Positions 10,043 to 21,700 of a DNA stretch of 64,000 nt are shown here, piece after piece. The stretch comes from Channallabes apus (lineage: Eukaryota; Chordata; Actinopteri; Siluriformes; Clariidae): assembly GCA_030522415.1 (NCBI GenBank), contig CM060113.1, positions 1,192,501-1,256,500 of the forward strand, given 5' to 3'. The notes beneath the pieces were generated by a model. That model searched no databases and was not told where the DNA came from. It saw nothing but the letters and a program-made list of their open reading frames with translations. The translations under genes and the position numbers were made by a program. Position 1 is the stretch's first letter. Each line of letters starts with the position of its first letter.

Positions 10043-13000
10043 CTCGTCCCTATGCTGAACTGGTCTTCATGTCAATTTAAATAATTTCTGTCATATTGAA
10101 CTTTCACCTGCACAACACACAAGATGTTATATCATTTCTATCTGTTATCACCCAGATGAGGATGGGTTCGCTGTTGAGTCTGGTTCCTCTCAAGGTTTCT
10201 TCCTAATGCCATCTCAGGGAGTTTTTCCTTGCCACCGTCGCCGTCACCCTTGGCTTGCTCATCAGACACATTTCATTCATTCATCTCATTATTATTATCT
10301 GCACATTTTTCTCACACATACATGTACACACTTCCAATTATTTTCTTTTCTATAATAATTATTATTTTTATTTCATTTTTTATTATTTTTTATTTATTTA
10401 TTTATTTATTATTATTATTTATTTATTTATAATTTTTTTGTTTTGTTTTGTTAGATTTCTTTCATTTTTGTGAAGCTGCTTTGAGACAATGACCATTGTT
10501 AAAAGCGCTATACTGTATATATAAAATTGAATTGAATTGAATGTTCTTAGAAAAAACATTTATTTTTCAAAAGCACAAGAACAGATAATCAACAGTGACA
10601 TCATTACTATACTATTACTGATAAGGGCAGAATTGCACAAATAGACTGAGGCAGCTTCTACAGAGCAGGATCTCTCTGTGACTTCAGATATCTTTTCTGC
10701 AGAACAAAACTATCCAGCCCTGGTCTCATTTTAACATACAAACACTGTCTATGACTTTTAGGCCTCGCTATTTCATAGCAACATTACAACATTACTGAGA
10801 GCATCGCTGGTCATTATCTCCCAACGTCAGGATGTAGGGGTACGGCCTTGACACTTCAGCCTGCTGGAGGTATTACACCATGTTGGTTCCAACCTTAGAA
10901 AGAAAGAAATGAAAAAGTTTAAATTTTGTTGAATAGCAAAGATTAAACTGAGTAAGACTATTAATTTAGTGTGAAATAGGATTGATACTAAAAAATTACA
11001 AAGCTGCCCATTAAGATAGGGTATAGGTAACCTAAAACAAAAACATGGAGACAGCTACTACCAAACATAAAACAGCAGAATAAGCATGGCTTTTAGGATA
11101 CAGCTCTTTATGTCAGACTAGTTGATATTGTAGTCTGCATTGTTTTTAAGCTAATTACCGAAAAAATGTCATAGCTGGTGTCATACTGGTACATTACAAT
11201 CACCAAAATATCAATACTTCCATCTAGTAGTTATCTGTACCACTGTGGTACTTTTTCCTGTAGTTGGCGCGCTGACTGATAGTTAATTTAACTTTGGTTA
11301 AAGAGAGCTACCTGGTTAGCTTACATGCTATTACTGGTGATACATTTGCATACTTGCCAAAGGGGGAAAGGTGTAAAATATTGTTATAACTCGGGAGAAA
11401 CGCAGGAGAAATTTGACCGCAGAGTAAATTACTAGCTAGTGAAAAACGGGAGGGTTAGCAGGTCTATTTGTGAGAGGGTCAGTGTTTTGTAACACCCCAG
11501 CATTTTATTGTCTAAAGCAGTGAGATTAATAAAGTTCTAAAGTGGTTGCTAACGCTAGCAACTTAACTAAATGCCTGCGTCATGCTAACACTACAGTTAA
11601 CAGTTTAGCGTTCATTCATCACTTCACCATCTTCGTAACCCTGCAAACATTCTACAGAGAAGCTAAAAAGCTCAGACATCTTAGCCGTTTCTTTCATACA
11701 CAGGTGGGGTTTATGGCTAGCAGCTATTCTCAGCTAAATTATCATCCAGTACCTCAGACCAGCCGGAAAGTTTGTGTGTAACCTTAACACGGTAACAGTA
11801 ATAAATGTTACATATAGTAATAATTTTTCAGTCATATGTGAATTAGGTGAGTGAACATGTGTATACAGACCTTGTATTTAACGTCATTTCCCCTTAAATG
11901 TCCGAGGAGGATGAACCGTCATCAGCGGTGTGGGAGCTCAAGAGACACGAAGCTGAGTGACAGCCGCTGAATCCACCGGTGAACTTTGGGGGAGGGGCCG
12001 AGCAAACTTCAACCCAGCAGCTGGGTTACACAAAAACTACCCAACTCTCTGTAAATAACCCAGAAAAATGACCCAACAGCGGCAACCCAGCGTTTGGGTA
12101 GAAAAAACAACCCAGCATTTTTTAGAGTGTATCTATGCGCCATTCAGTGCGTATATGTAACTATCTCAGGTTTCATTCCATATATGCAGTTTATATAATA
12201 TGCTTCCGTGAAATATCGACAATTTGCCATTTAGCTCTACTTTATCATCATTTTATCAAACGTCATTAGTTCGCTCATTCTATTTGAACCTTCTGAGCTT
12301 CTCGGATGTTTTTTTTAGTGTGACAGTGCTTTAGATTAGTTCTGAACTGGCTTCTGTGAAATTATCGCTAAAACAATGTACTGAGCCCTCCTGAGGATAT
12401 AAAGCTTTATTATTGTGTTTGAATAAATAATCAGATCTACCACAGCAGATAATAAACTATGGTATGTCATAACCGAAGCAAACACCACGATTATGCCTCG
12501 TTTCGGTAACTACACGGGGTGTAACATCTGCATAGTGACACTAAACAGCTGAACAACTTCACTTTTCCGTTATGGTAACATACAGTGAGCACCTTGGATA
12601 CCTGTCGCTGCTGCTGTGGAAATATTACACTATGGATATTAAATATAAAATATTTATTGAAACAAAAACTAATACCATTATAAAATATATAACGTATTGA
12701 AACATTTATAACTTATCGAAGATGATTCGATTAATTTACAAGATGTATGGAGATGTATTTACTTTATTTATTTATTTTTTTACAGATTACAAGCCTATAT
12801 AATACTAAGGGTTTCTAAATTATGTTGAAATGTGAATTACTGTATTGTGTCCTATTTATATGATGTCGTCCTCGATAATGATTATAATAAATATATAAAT
12901 AATTTTTCAAGTTAAATTTTTTAACGCTCCAGCGATATGTAATGACTGATAATTTTTCATTCCCTTTTCCGCTAAAGTGAAGATCCGTTGTTCACTATTT

Positions 13001-13064
13001 CTCTACAGCGCTACAGTTCGCTATTCTGTGCAGTTGTGTGTGTACGGAGAGTTTGTGTATGTAT

Positions 13065-13647
13065 TGCCTCTTTTCCACTGCATAGTACGGCACGACATGG
13101 TTCAGTTCAACTCACTTCGGTTCGGCGCAGTTCGGCTCGGTTTGCGCTTCCACTGCAGTGTAGTAACACTTTAGAGTGGGCGGGATTATTCACGTGTTGT
13201 TATAGTTGCGGCGCCGCTACTGCCGTGACGTCATCGTAAACACGCCACAAACAAACACACAACAATGGAGCATATCGACGGCATGGTGTTCTTCATTCTC
13301 GGCATGTGGATGTTTTTAACAGCGAGACGAAGGAGTTTGTTTCAAAAGAGGCCGACGGTTAATACAAAAAGGTGCGTCCGATCCTTCTCTGGCTGTTCTA
13401 AATATAGCGGTTCTGTTGTGTCTCGTGTCGCAAGTTCGGTGACGCAGTAATGACGATTTTCTCCGGCTAATCGGTGACCAGCCGTGTTTACACGTCACGT
13501 TTTGGTAACGGTTCGGCGCGCTTGGAACCTCGCCTGAGGTGGTACTAAAAAAAGGACCAGGTACCAGGTACTGTTCCCAGTGGAAAACCCCCCAAAAGTG
13601 AGCTGAACTGAACCGTGTCGTGCCGTACTATGCAGTGGAAAAGCGCC
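13065..13647. mobile_element. Harbinger-like MITE with long terminal inverted repeats
   Basis: The left end CTTTTCCACTGCATAGTACG and GCACGACATGGTTCAGTTCA are mirrored at the right end (TGAACTGAACCGTGTCGTGC, CGTACTATGCAGTGGAAAAG). The inverted repeats are over 60 bp. Inside lies a 61-codon frame (13265-13450) beginning MEHIDGMVFFILGMWMFL. It may be the start of the parent element's protein but is not recognised. No 3-bp duplication could be fixed. Assignment to PIF/Harbinger is by resemblance to fish elements with this end sequence. Confidence 0.6.
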
Positions 13648-14005
13648 ATATGTGCGTGCATCTCATAGGTGTACTGTATATGCGCGCATTTCATATGTAG
13701 TAGTTTTCTCAAAACGTTAAAAAATTAAGTAGAGACTTAGTGAATCCCCTTAAAGACTCTGTAGTAGGTTTTCTCAGTTGAATATGAAAAAACAAATAAA
13801 TACTGCTGATTATCAACGCGGGAATGAATGGCGCATTGCCCAAGTGCAAGTTTATCTTGGAGCTAAACTATTTGTTTTGGGTGAAAGCGCCAACTAGCGA
13901 TCATTGTGTGTCAGCAACAGCTTCCCATTCAAAACAATAGGCGGTCAAATGACCGCTGAACCGCGTTATAAGTAGGTGACACTGGCGCGGCGCTTCTAGT
14001 GTTAA

Positions 14006-14265
14006 TTGTAGTCCCCCAGATCTGCTCCTTTATCTAAGGCTAATCTATTTACAGAAATGCTTGTCTAGATAAATAGGTTTTTAGCCTGGACTTAAACACT
14101 GAGACTGTGTCTGTGTCCCGAACATTAATTGGAAGACTATTCCACAACTTTGGGGCTTTGTAAGAAAAAACTCCGCCCCCTAGCTGAAGTTTCTAGCTTC
14201 ATTATGCAAGGTACCAACAAATAGACTGCACCTTTTGATCGTAGTAGGTGTGGAGGATCATTAGT
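14006..14265. repeat. Unclassified dispersed fish repeat
   Basis: Sequence including TAGCCTGGACTTAAACACTG, CGAACATTAATTGGAAG and CAACAAATAGACTGCACC resembles a dispersed repeat widespread in fish genomes. I cannot name its class and see no coding potential. It begins directly after the TTAA of the piggyBac-like element. Confidence 0.35.
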
Positions 14266-14617
14266 TCAGTTCACTCAGTTACTGTGGGACGAGACCATTT
14301 AGTAAATTATTTGACAAAAGTAGCACCGCATTATAAAGTTAATCTGAAATTTCACTCTTCCTGTTACTCCTCTCTTTGTCTTTTTAGTCATGTTCAGAGT
14401 CAGCATATGAAGTCCATCCATCTTGTCAGTATTTACTGTAGAGGAAAGTTGTTGGTACTCAAAGTCAGATATACAGCTGTTTAAGTGGATTCTTTATCTT
14501 CGTGTTCAGATCTGTGTGTACGTCGCACCTCACAGGTTACAAAAAACACTTGTTTCTTTTCCTCTTTCTCACTGGTTTTCTTTCTTGTTTCTGCCCTGTG
14601 GTTCTCTTTGTGTCTCC

Positions 14618-14652
<35 letters not shown>

Positions 14653-14978
14653 TTTCTCTCTCTGTAGGGAAATACAGATGTTAATGTCTTTTGTTTGTAA
14701 TAATTGCACTGACAAAAAGCTGCTCATCAATCAATCATACACAGAAAAATAAGTCATTTCAATTCTGCCATCTCCTTTCCTCTCTCTCTCTCTTCCTGTC
14801 CTACACACACACACACACACATACAGACACACACTTTTTCTTCATTACCCCCCTCCCCTATCCGTGGTTGCTATAGTAACAACCGGTTCCCAAATGGCAC
14901 ATTCTAAACCTCTTAAAGCACAAAAAGGTGTTTTGATGAGCGAACAGACAAAAAGCCTTTAAACCACTCACCGTCATA

Positions 14979-15024
<46 letters not shown>

Positions 15025-15599
15025 TGTGCATGACCTCGCACTTTGCTCGTTTCACCTTTTCCACAAGCACACATGAATGTGATGTTGATGTGCCTCCTCA
15101 GGCTTTTATTGCAGCGGGCCTCGGTGCTAAACGATGGAGCCAAAACACACACTCTCTCCTCTACAAGCCTTAGACGTTTCTCCTGCTTCATGCTCACACG
15201 TGGCGTTCTTTGTTGTCTACAAAAGAACAGCTTTATTTCTAACTCACACAGGTAGTTCCTCACACAGGTACCGTGCCTCAGGTCGCATCCTGAGACTGGT
15301 GTTTCCCCTGGGGAGGTGCAGGGGGACGACACCTCGCCCCTCCGCCTTGTCTGCTCCTCTCTGAACTCTTCTCGTTCCTCTACAGCACAGCTCTCAAGGG
15401 TAAACCAATACCAAACCTGAGTTCTCTGTGCCGGCCCATGCTGCTCTCTTATCACTGTCCTGCATTGTTGTTTTTATTATTATTATTATTATTATTGTTG
15501 TTGTTGTTGTTGTTGTTGCTTTTGATGTGCTAAGATTCTTTCAACTCATGGTTCCATTTCATTCTTCTTCTTCCCTCTGTGTCTTCTTGTCTCTCGCTC
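14266..15599. repeat. Unannotated spacer with CT, CA, ATT/GTT repeats
   Basis: No gene or transposon is recognised. Simple repeats: (CT)n (about 14620-14660), (CA)n (about 14803-14832 and 14982-15020) and ATT then GTT trinucleotides (about 15475-15519). All open frames are short and repeat-driven. Confidence 0.6.
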
Positions 15600-15925
15600 T
15601 ATCCATGCTTTAATAGACATGTCTGTCTCTCTCTCTCTCTCCATGCTGTAATAAACCTGTATGTCAGTCTGTCTCTATCTCTCTCTATCCATGCTGTGAT
15701 AGACTTGTCTGTCTGTAGTACATCTGTCTATCTCTCTCTCTATCAATGCTTTAATAGATCTGACTGTAATATACCTGTCTGTCTGTCTCTCTCTGCTGTA
15801 ATAAACGTGTCTGTCTGTCTCTCTGTCTGTCTCTCTCCGCATGCTGTAATACACCCCTCACCCTCACCCCCTCTCTCTCTCTCTCTCCATGCCATGATAG
15901 ACCTGTCTGTCTCAGACATCGTGTC
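15600..15925 (+). repeat. Degenerate minisatellite, unit about 40-55 bp
   Basis: About seven diverged copies of a unit made of ATGCTGTAATAGACCTGT followed by a TCTG/TCTC stretch start near 15604, 15643, 15690, 15745, 15796, 15842 and 15891. Variable CT tract length changes the unit size. Confidence 0.75.
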
Positions 15926-16354
15926 AGTCTAGCAGATGTCATGTACTTTTTTGTTTCCCGTTCTGTCTGTCTCTCTGCGTCTCTCATCCTCTCTGCAGTG
16001 TGTGCTGACGGACATGACGAGGGTTCTGCTTTACCTGCCACGTGTCAGGGGTTCTGAAGCCTGATGACAAATCGTCTTCACCTGGATCCTCATCAGAAGC
16101 ACAGACACGTAACACGCAGTTTAACGCCGTCTGTCCTGATCAGATCAAAGCCTGACCCGTCTAATGCGTTTCTCAGCGTGTGGAGAAAACTGCGCTTCAT
16201 GTAATTGTGGAGTAGCTCATTCGGAGAACCCCGTCAGTCTGGTGCAGCGGTCCAGAGCTTGGATAAACAGCGGGTCATGTGGAAACGGACCCCCAGGAGG
16301 ACATGAGAGTGTGTTCAGTGTGTGTATTCACACAGAGACGGATCTTTGGTCAGT

Positions 16355-16403
16355 TAGTTCTGTGGCCTCACACCTCCAGGGTCTGGGTTCGATTCCCGTC
16401 TTG

Positions 16404-16446
<43 letters not shown>

Positions 16447-16560
16447 GAGTGTGCCTGTTCTTCCCGTGCTTGGTGGGTTTCCTCCATGTTCTGCGGTTTC
16501 CTCCCACAGTTCAAAGACCTCCAGATTATGTTAACTGGTGTTTCTGAAATTGTCTGTGCT
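16355..16560 (+). mobile_element. V-SINE fragment expanded by an internal (TG)n
   Basis: CACCTCCAGGGTCTGGGTTC, CGATTCCCGTCT and later GTTTCCTCCCACAGTTCAAAG match V-SINE copy 1. A (TG)n tract at about 16405-16444 sits between head and core, where copy 1 has only TGTGTGCATGG. The A-box part and 3' end are missing. Confidence 0.8.
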
Positions 16561-16765
16561 GTAGATTGATGGTTAGAGAATCTGTTATTTCATTCTGTCA
16601 TACTTTTTGGGCTGTATTTTCATTTTTGCCATCTTTTCATTATAATAATCTTTTCTTTGTTTTTGTCTTTTTCTTTCTTTTCTTCCCTTTAATTTCTTCT
16701 TTATTGTCTTTTCATTTATATTTTTGTAAAATATATTTCTTTCATCTTCATTCATTCATTCCCAC

Positions 16766-16796
<31 letters not shown>

Positions 16797-16961
16797 TCAA
16801 TTTTCCTTATTTGCTTTAATTAATTTCCTTTTTTATTCTTCCTTTTTTCTTTTCTTTAAACTGTAAAATGACTTAAGCATTAGCATCATTAGCTATTTCA
16901 CAGATAAATACACTTTTCCTACTTTTACTGTCATGAACAGTCGAGATCTTGTGCTTTCACA

Positions 16962-17016
<55 letters not shown>

Positions 17017-18004
17017 TATTAATTAGCCACAGGTTAGTTAGCATTTTTGTCATTTCCCTTGTGTTTCTGAAGGACAGGACAGGAAGTTGAATTCTCATGA
17101 GTGAACTTCAAACAGACATTTTGAATGTTTTCATCATCAAAGTGGTGAGACGGAGACGGACGTGATAACGACTCGGGTGCAGATGGAGAGAAGCCATCTC
17201 TTTCATGATCAGACATCTTTTTCATTAAACATTAAAGTAACACACTTTTATATTCCTGCTTCAAAATGTCCTGATTTTAACACAGAGCTGTCCATCATTC
17301 TCCATCACCATGGCAACACCTGTCCGATCCCGCAGGCCGACAGGTCCGTACGTTAACTTCCATATGTTCCCTTTTCTCCTCTAATCACTCGGGTAAATCA
17401 TCACGTGCGCAAAATCGCCATATACGTCATGAGCGTACGGCTGTAAGTCTTTCTTTCTTTCTTTCTCTCCGTCCCTCCGTCCCGCTCCTGATTGGTCCAC
17501 AGGCCTTGAGATGTCCATGCCGAGTATTTTGACATTCTTGACCTGCGGTTCTCCATCCTGACAGCAGCACGTTTAAAACCAGGAGGCAAAGAGGTAGCTG
17601 CAAGGAGACGAAAGAGAAGGAGTGCAGAGGGTTCGGTGTGATGGAGGGAGGCGTGATTAATGAGTCCACACTCCCGAGGAGCAGCAGGTGATAACGAACC
17701 CATCACTTTCCAACCGAGCCAAAAGAAATCACATCTGAGACGAGTTCAGGAGCTCCCGAGTCCCGAGGCACCGCTGAGAACTTTTCCTGAAAATACTGAC
17801 CCTGACTGATCCTGGATCTGTACTCTAAAATAATATTAACACTGTCTCTGCTTTAAAAATGATAAACACTGATCCAGGACCTGTACACTGTCCTGTTTGA
17901 TTATTTTATGGTAAGTATAATCCGGTCCATGCGGTCCTGAGCTCGTTACTCGGCCCGATTCCTGTTCCAGTGGTAATGTTCTGTTATAAACCCCGCACCA
18001 TTAA

Positions 18005-18054
<50 letters not shown>

Positions 18055-18194
18055 AATAACATGGGAACATCACCATAAACCTCATCTTCTCTCTGTTTAA
18101 CGGATTAATGACTAAAATCCATAATCATGTTTACGTCTTTCACCTCCACACTCACCTCCATCTGTCAGTCCTTAATTTATTCTTTATTTTGTTC

Positions 18195-18350
18195 TCACAG
18201 AGTGTGTGTACGATCACAGAGTGTGTGTATGATCACAGAGTGTGTACGAGAGAGTGTGTGATCACAGAGAGTGTGTACGATCACAGAGTGTGTACGAGAG
18301 AGTGTGTGATCACAGAGAGTGTGTGTGATCATAAAGTGTGTGTGAGCAGC
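18195..18350 (+). repeat. Minisatellite built of GTGTGTACGATCACAGA
   Basis: Repeated words GATCACAGAGTGTGTACGA and GAGAGTGTGTGATCACAGA occur several times in a row with unit lengths of roughly 17-40 bp. It is non-coding. Confidence 0.75.
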
Positions 18351-18431
18351 TACACTTCTAAAGTTACATCCTCTAGATTTAGGACAATATTTTTAAATAA
18401 GTCTTTTTTAACATTTACACTTTGCTTTTTA

Positions 18432-18466
<35 letters not shown>

Positions 18467-18774
18467 CACACAGTAACTAGCAGCACTTCCTGTAGGGTGT
18501 AACTGAGTTAGTGCTCTGCAGTAATGTGATGGAGAGATTAGCGCTCGGCTTTGTTTACACTCTCGGGTGTGTAACTGCAGGACTGAAACACGGATCTCTA
18601 ACGAGGACGAACAGAAAGATGAAGAGGACTGGAAGGACAAGGAGGGACGTGTGGTTTAAAAAAGTCCAACAAAGTCCAACAGTGCCTGCTCTGATTTAAA
18701 TGAAACCAAATGACCTGCTTAGAGTCTTTAAGACTATTTACTCGCTAATGTACTTGTGAGAATTTATGGACTGT

Positions 18775-19080
18775 CGTTCAGGGAGAGTTACAGTGCGGCG
18801 CTAACGATTTATCTTTAAGGTTAAATTGCATTTGGGATGTCGGACCGGCCCGGTTTAAAATCCCTAACCAAATAACGCTGCGTCTGAAGCCTTGCGGATG
18901 CATTAGCCATAATTACGCTGGCAGTGACAAATCCGCGTCTAACAACCTGCTAATTTATTTCTCCGAAGAGCGCCGGTTGTTAGCGAGTGATAAAAACGCG
19001 AGCTGACAGGACGCTCTGGAGGCGGCTGCGTGTCCGAACTCTCTGCGTCTCATTCACAACAACTCCACTCGCTCTCTGTA
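18775..19080. other. Possible conserved non-coding block
   Basis: Repeat-free, balanced-composition sequence with clustered homeodomain-like words (GCATTAGCCATAATTACG, CTGCTAATTTATTTCTCC). It contrasts sharply with the microsatellite DNA on both sides. It has no open frame of note. The call rests on sequence texture only. Confidence 0.2.
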
Positions 19081-19440
19081 ATCTCCCAGGCATTTAGTAG
19101 AACATTTTCTGTTTGACGTGTAAAAATATTCTACTGGACGTTTTATATAATTTAAACATATTTTCAGAAAACACTGCTAAAACCTCAACGACGTGATGAC
19201 AAACATCCGCTGCGGCGTTCTGGAGCTCTGTGCAGCGTCTCATTAATGCGCAGCTTTAAATCTAAAGTCACACAAAATCACTTCCATGTTTTCATCTTTT
19301 TGAACATCGCACAATCCCGAGTCACCGTCTCACCACCTCATCATGATTTTAGCATTTATTTTGACTTGTTTTTATTTTTTATTTTTTGCTTTTAAATAAA
19401 TGATGTTTTAACTAACTTACTTTAATTAGTAACGGGTTAA

Positions 19441-19655
19441 TTAACATGTTTCATTGGAATAGGTTTCATTAGCAAAGGTTTAATTAGAATAAATATAACT
19501 AGCATGGCTTTGATTAGCATTCGCTTGTTTAGCATAGGTTTAATTAGAATATGTTTGATTAGCATAGGTTTAACTAGCATAGCTTTGATTATTGTATGTT
19601 TATTTAGTATAGGTTTAATTAGAACAGGTTTAATTAGCATTTGTTTGATTAGCAG
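19441..19655 (-). repeat. 15-bp minisatellite
   Basis: A 15-bp unit like TTGATTAGCATAGGT recurs about 14 times with substitutions. Because 15 is divisible by 3, the - strand keeps one frame open and reads as a five-residue repeat (MLIKP variants). The resulting 67-codon frame is an artefact. Confidence 0.85.
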
Positions 19656-19759
19656 TTGATTCTAAATGTAATTACAACAAATGCAGCAGTTTAGTGAAAT
19701 ACGACCAAAACATAGGAGAGAAATGTTGATGTTTCTGATGACCAGGTGCTGAGCCATTT

Positions 19760-19803
<44 letters not shown>

Positions 19804-20404
19804 CCGCCTCTGAAGACATTATAAACACCACAAAACACTAGAATTTCTTGAAATACTTAAAACTCCTCTGAAGACAACGCGAAAAGACGTTTATATATAA
19901 TAAAGAAATGTTTTAAACCTGAAGTGTCGATCATGAAATCTCAGTGTGTACAGTACGTATATACCATAAAGGTGTATGTGTGTGTGTGTGTGTGTGTGTA
20001 CAGTATGTGTGTGTATGTGTGTGTATGTGTGTGTTCTCATATAACATTTACAGTAGGTGACATATGGAGTGTTTATATGCAAAGGGCACATTTAATGTAT
20101 GATGCTGACACACACAAACACACACACACACAAACACACACACACTGGATCAACATCACATTGTAAGAAGAAGTGTTGATGTTTTTCTTTTTGTGTGTTT
20201 GATTCTGTGTTTTCAGAATTTCTCCATTTGCATCTCACTGAACTCTGAGCGTCCAATCAGATCTCTTGAAAGTGGCTGGAAATAAAGTTATTTAATAAAC
20301 AGTATTAGTGTCCTGTGGTTCCTGCGTGATCCGGCTGTAACACCAGGCGAGTGTTTGGTTTGTTGATTGTAATATCTGCTTGTTTGTTGTATTTTCCTAT
20401 TATT

Positions 20405-20470
20405 GCTTTCCTCCTTTTTTCAAGATTCAACGAACTTTATTAATCCCAAAGGGAAATTGCTTAACAATTG
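20405..20470 (-). mobile_element. LINE 3'-tail fragment
   Basis: On the - strand GCAATTTCCCTTTGGGATTA followed by AATAAAGTTCG is a typical end of a fish LINE 3' UTR. Nothing of the coding part is attached. Confidence 0.5.
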
Positions 20471-20564
20471 CTTTTGCAATCCATCCTTCATTCTTTTCCT
20501 TTTTCTTTTGTCCACACCATGCTCACGACAGAAACATAGAAAACACTAATTGTCTTGTAACCCC

Positions 20565-20595
<31 letters not shown>

Positions 20596-20978
20596 ACACA
20601 CACTCCCATGCCCTGAGCACTTTTGCTGAAGTCGCAGCACTTCTCACCGCCTGCTCACTTTTGTCCTGTTGCACTTTTTTGGTAAGAGGTTTTTTTCTGA
20701 AATTGTCATGTAGTTGAAGTGTAGCAGCGTTAGCCTGAGGACATGGAGCCTTTTCTAATTAGCATATTCATAAACATTCATAGATACTGGAATACTTAAT
20801 CAGGGGAAATGTGTAACTATGTTACTATTTTTATCTTTTATTTGAGCATAACATATTAGACAATTTATTATTTAAGATATAATTCTACTTTAGAGGTTTA
20901 AACAATGTCTCCAGGGGGTTGATTTTTTTTTTACTGTACATCATGAGGATTGTTTTTGACACATTTCTTCATTTTAAT

Positions 20979-21030
<52 letters not shown>

Positions 21031-21089
21031 GGGACAACTGTTACTTTATTGTTTGATGAGTGCTGAAATAAAAAGCTTTATATCCACTC
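20471..21089. repeat. Spacer with C-run/CA and GA repeats
   Basis: A long C homopolymer joined to (CA)n (about 20562-20602) and a (GA)n tract (about 20980-21032). Nothing else is recognised. Confidence 0.7.
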
Positions 21090-21560
21090 CCGGTTGTTGG
21101 ACTCGTTCTGGCTTGCCTTACGCTCCTCTCCTCTTCCTGCTGTAAATCTCAGACTGAATTCACTCCGAGATTCAGATTTGATCAGCGTAATGTAAAATAA
21201 CTTCATCTCGCTGCACTCCTGACCCTTCAGTGAATTATTAATAGCCGTCCCACTGTGAATGATAAATGTTTTGATTGCTTAAATAGGAACCCGGCTCCAT
21301 TTTTCCTATATGTGATGTCATTCGGTCTTAAATTATAGATAAAGCTGAATTATTAGCTAAGCTAAATATTGAAAAATCCATGTGGACCCTGTGGACGTCC
21401 TTAAGCTCAGGACCCAAATGGTTTAATATGCAGAATGTTAATTAAAAGTGCCCTCGCAGGTTCACTGCGATAATCAGATGTGTATTTTTTTCATGATGTA
21501 TCCGGGTTAAACGGCCTGAGGGAGGCAAAAAAATAATCACGGAACATTAAAAGTTACCCT
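21090..21560. other. Possible conserved non-coding block
   Basis: Repeat-poor sequence with regularly spaced TAATTA-type words (GTTAATTAAAAGTGCCCTCG, GTGAATTATTAATAGCCG) and no coding frame. It resembles vertebrate enhancer-type DNA in texture. No comparison could be run. Confidence 0.2.
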
Positions 21561-21700
21561 GAAAAAGTTCTCCTGCCTGCACCGTGGCAATCGATCAGAA
21601 TACAGACGAGGCTCGGAGCTTCTGTCCTGCAGCACTCGGCCGGTGTTGGTAGAACCTTCAATTGGACTTTTGTTTTCCCTCTGTAGAACCATAGACCTTG

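Larger units (their letters stand above)
7566..10545 (+). mobile_element. L2-clade LINE, 5'-truncated, with own 3' UTR and TTGAA tail
   Basis: This is the 3' part of an L2 retrotransposon: a linker before the RT domain, RT, the C-terminal region, then a 3' UTR. The UTR (about 10225-10545) has CCGTCGCCGTCACCC, T/A-rich TTA runs, the conserved end TTTGAGACAATGACCATTG, and a terminal TTGAATTGAATTGAA tail, all typical of fish L2. The endonuclease half is absent. It lies wholly within the AACCCAGC element, so it inserted after that element did. Confidence 0.9.
7244..12129. mobile_element. DNA transposon with AACCCAGC-rich terminal inverted repeats, carrying an L2 insertion
   Basis: The left end CACCCTGAAAAATGCTG and right end CAGCATTTTTTAGAGTG are imperfect inverted repeats. 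Both continue into ends packed with AACCCAGC/GCTGGGTT words (7270-7400 and 12009-12118). The dinucleotide TA flanks both sides (7242-7243, 12130-12131), a 2-bp duplication. Such ends with a CAC terminus and 2-3-bp duplication fit CACTA/EnSpm-like elements, but a TA-targeting group is also possible. No transposase is visible. An L2 LINE (7566-10545) occupies most of the left half. The right part (10546-12008) is unrecognised body with only short open frames. Confidence 0.6.
6951..14001. mobile_element. Outer piggyBac-like (Looper-like) DNA transposon, heavily invaded
   Basis: The two ends are imperfect inverted repeats. The left begins AACTAGAAGTGC, followed by the palindrome GGTCATTTGACC (6972 on). 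The right ends GCGCTTCTAGTG, preceded by GGTCAAATGACC. The right end is followed directly by TTAA (14002-14005), the piggyBac target site. The left TTAA is not visible because a SINE tail sits at the boundary. No transposase is recognised. Own sequence survives at 6951-7241, 12132-13064 and 13648-14001; the rest is later insertions. The class call rests on the TTAA and end structure only. Confidence 0.55.
16561..20404. repeat. Unannotated spacer with microsatellites
   Basis: No gene is recognised. It holds a T/C-rich tract with CTTT units (16620-16830, CTTT at about 16769-16798), (TG)n (about 16964-17011), (CA)n (18008-18051; 18432-18470), (CT)n (19760-19800), and TG/CA tracts (19976-20032; 20107-20145). 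Minisatellites at 18195 and 19441 and a possible conserved block at 18775 are listed separately. Confidence 0.6.

Noticed and set aside
14248..14752. Short + strand frames around a CT tract
   Set aside because: Several overlapping frames of similar length with Ser/Leu runs from CT repeats; no protein features.
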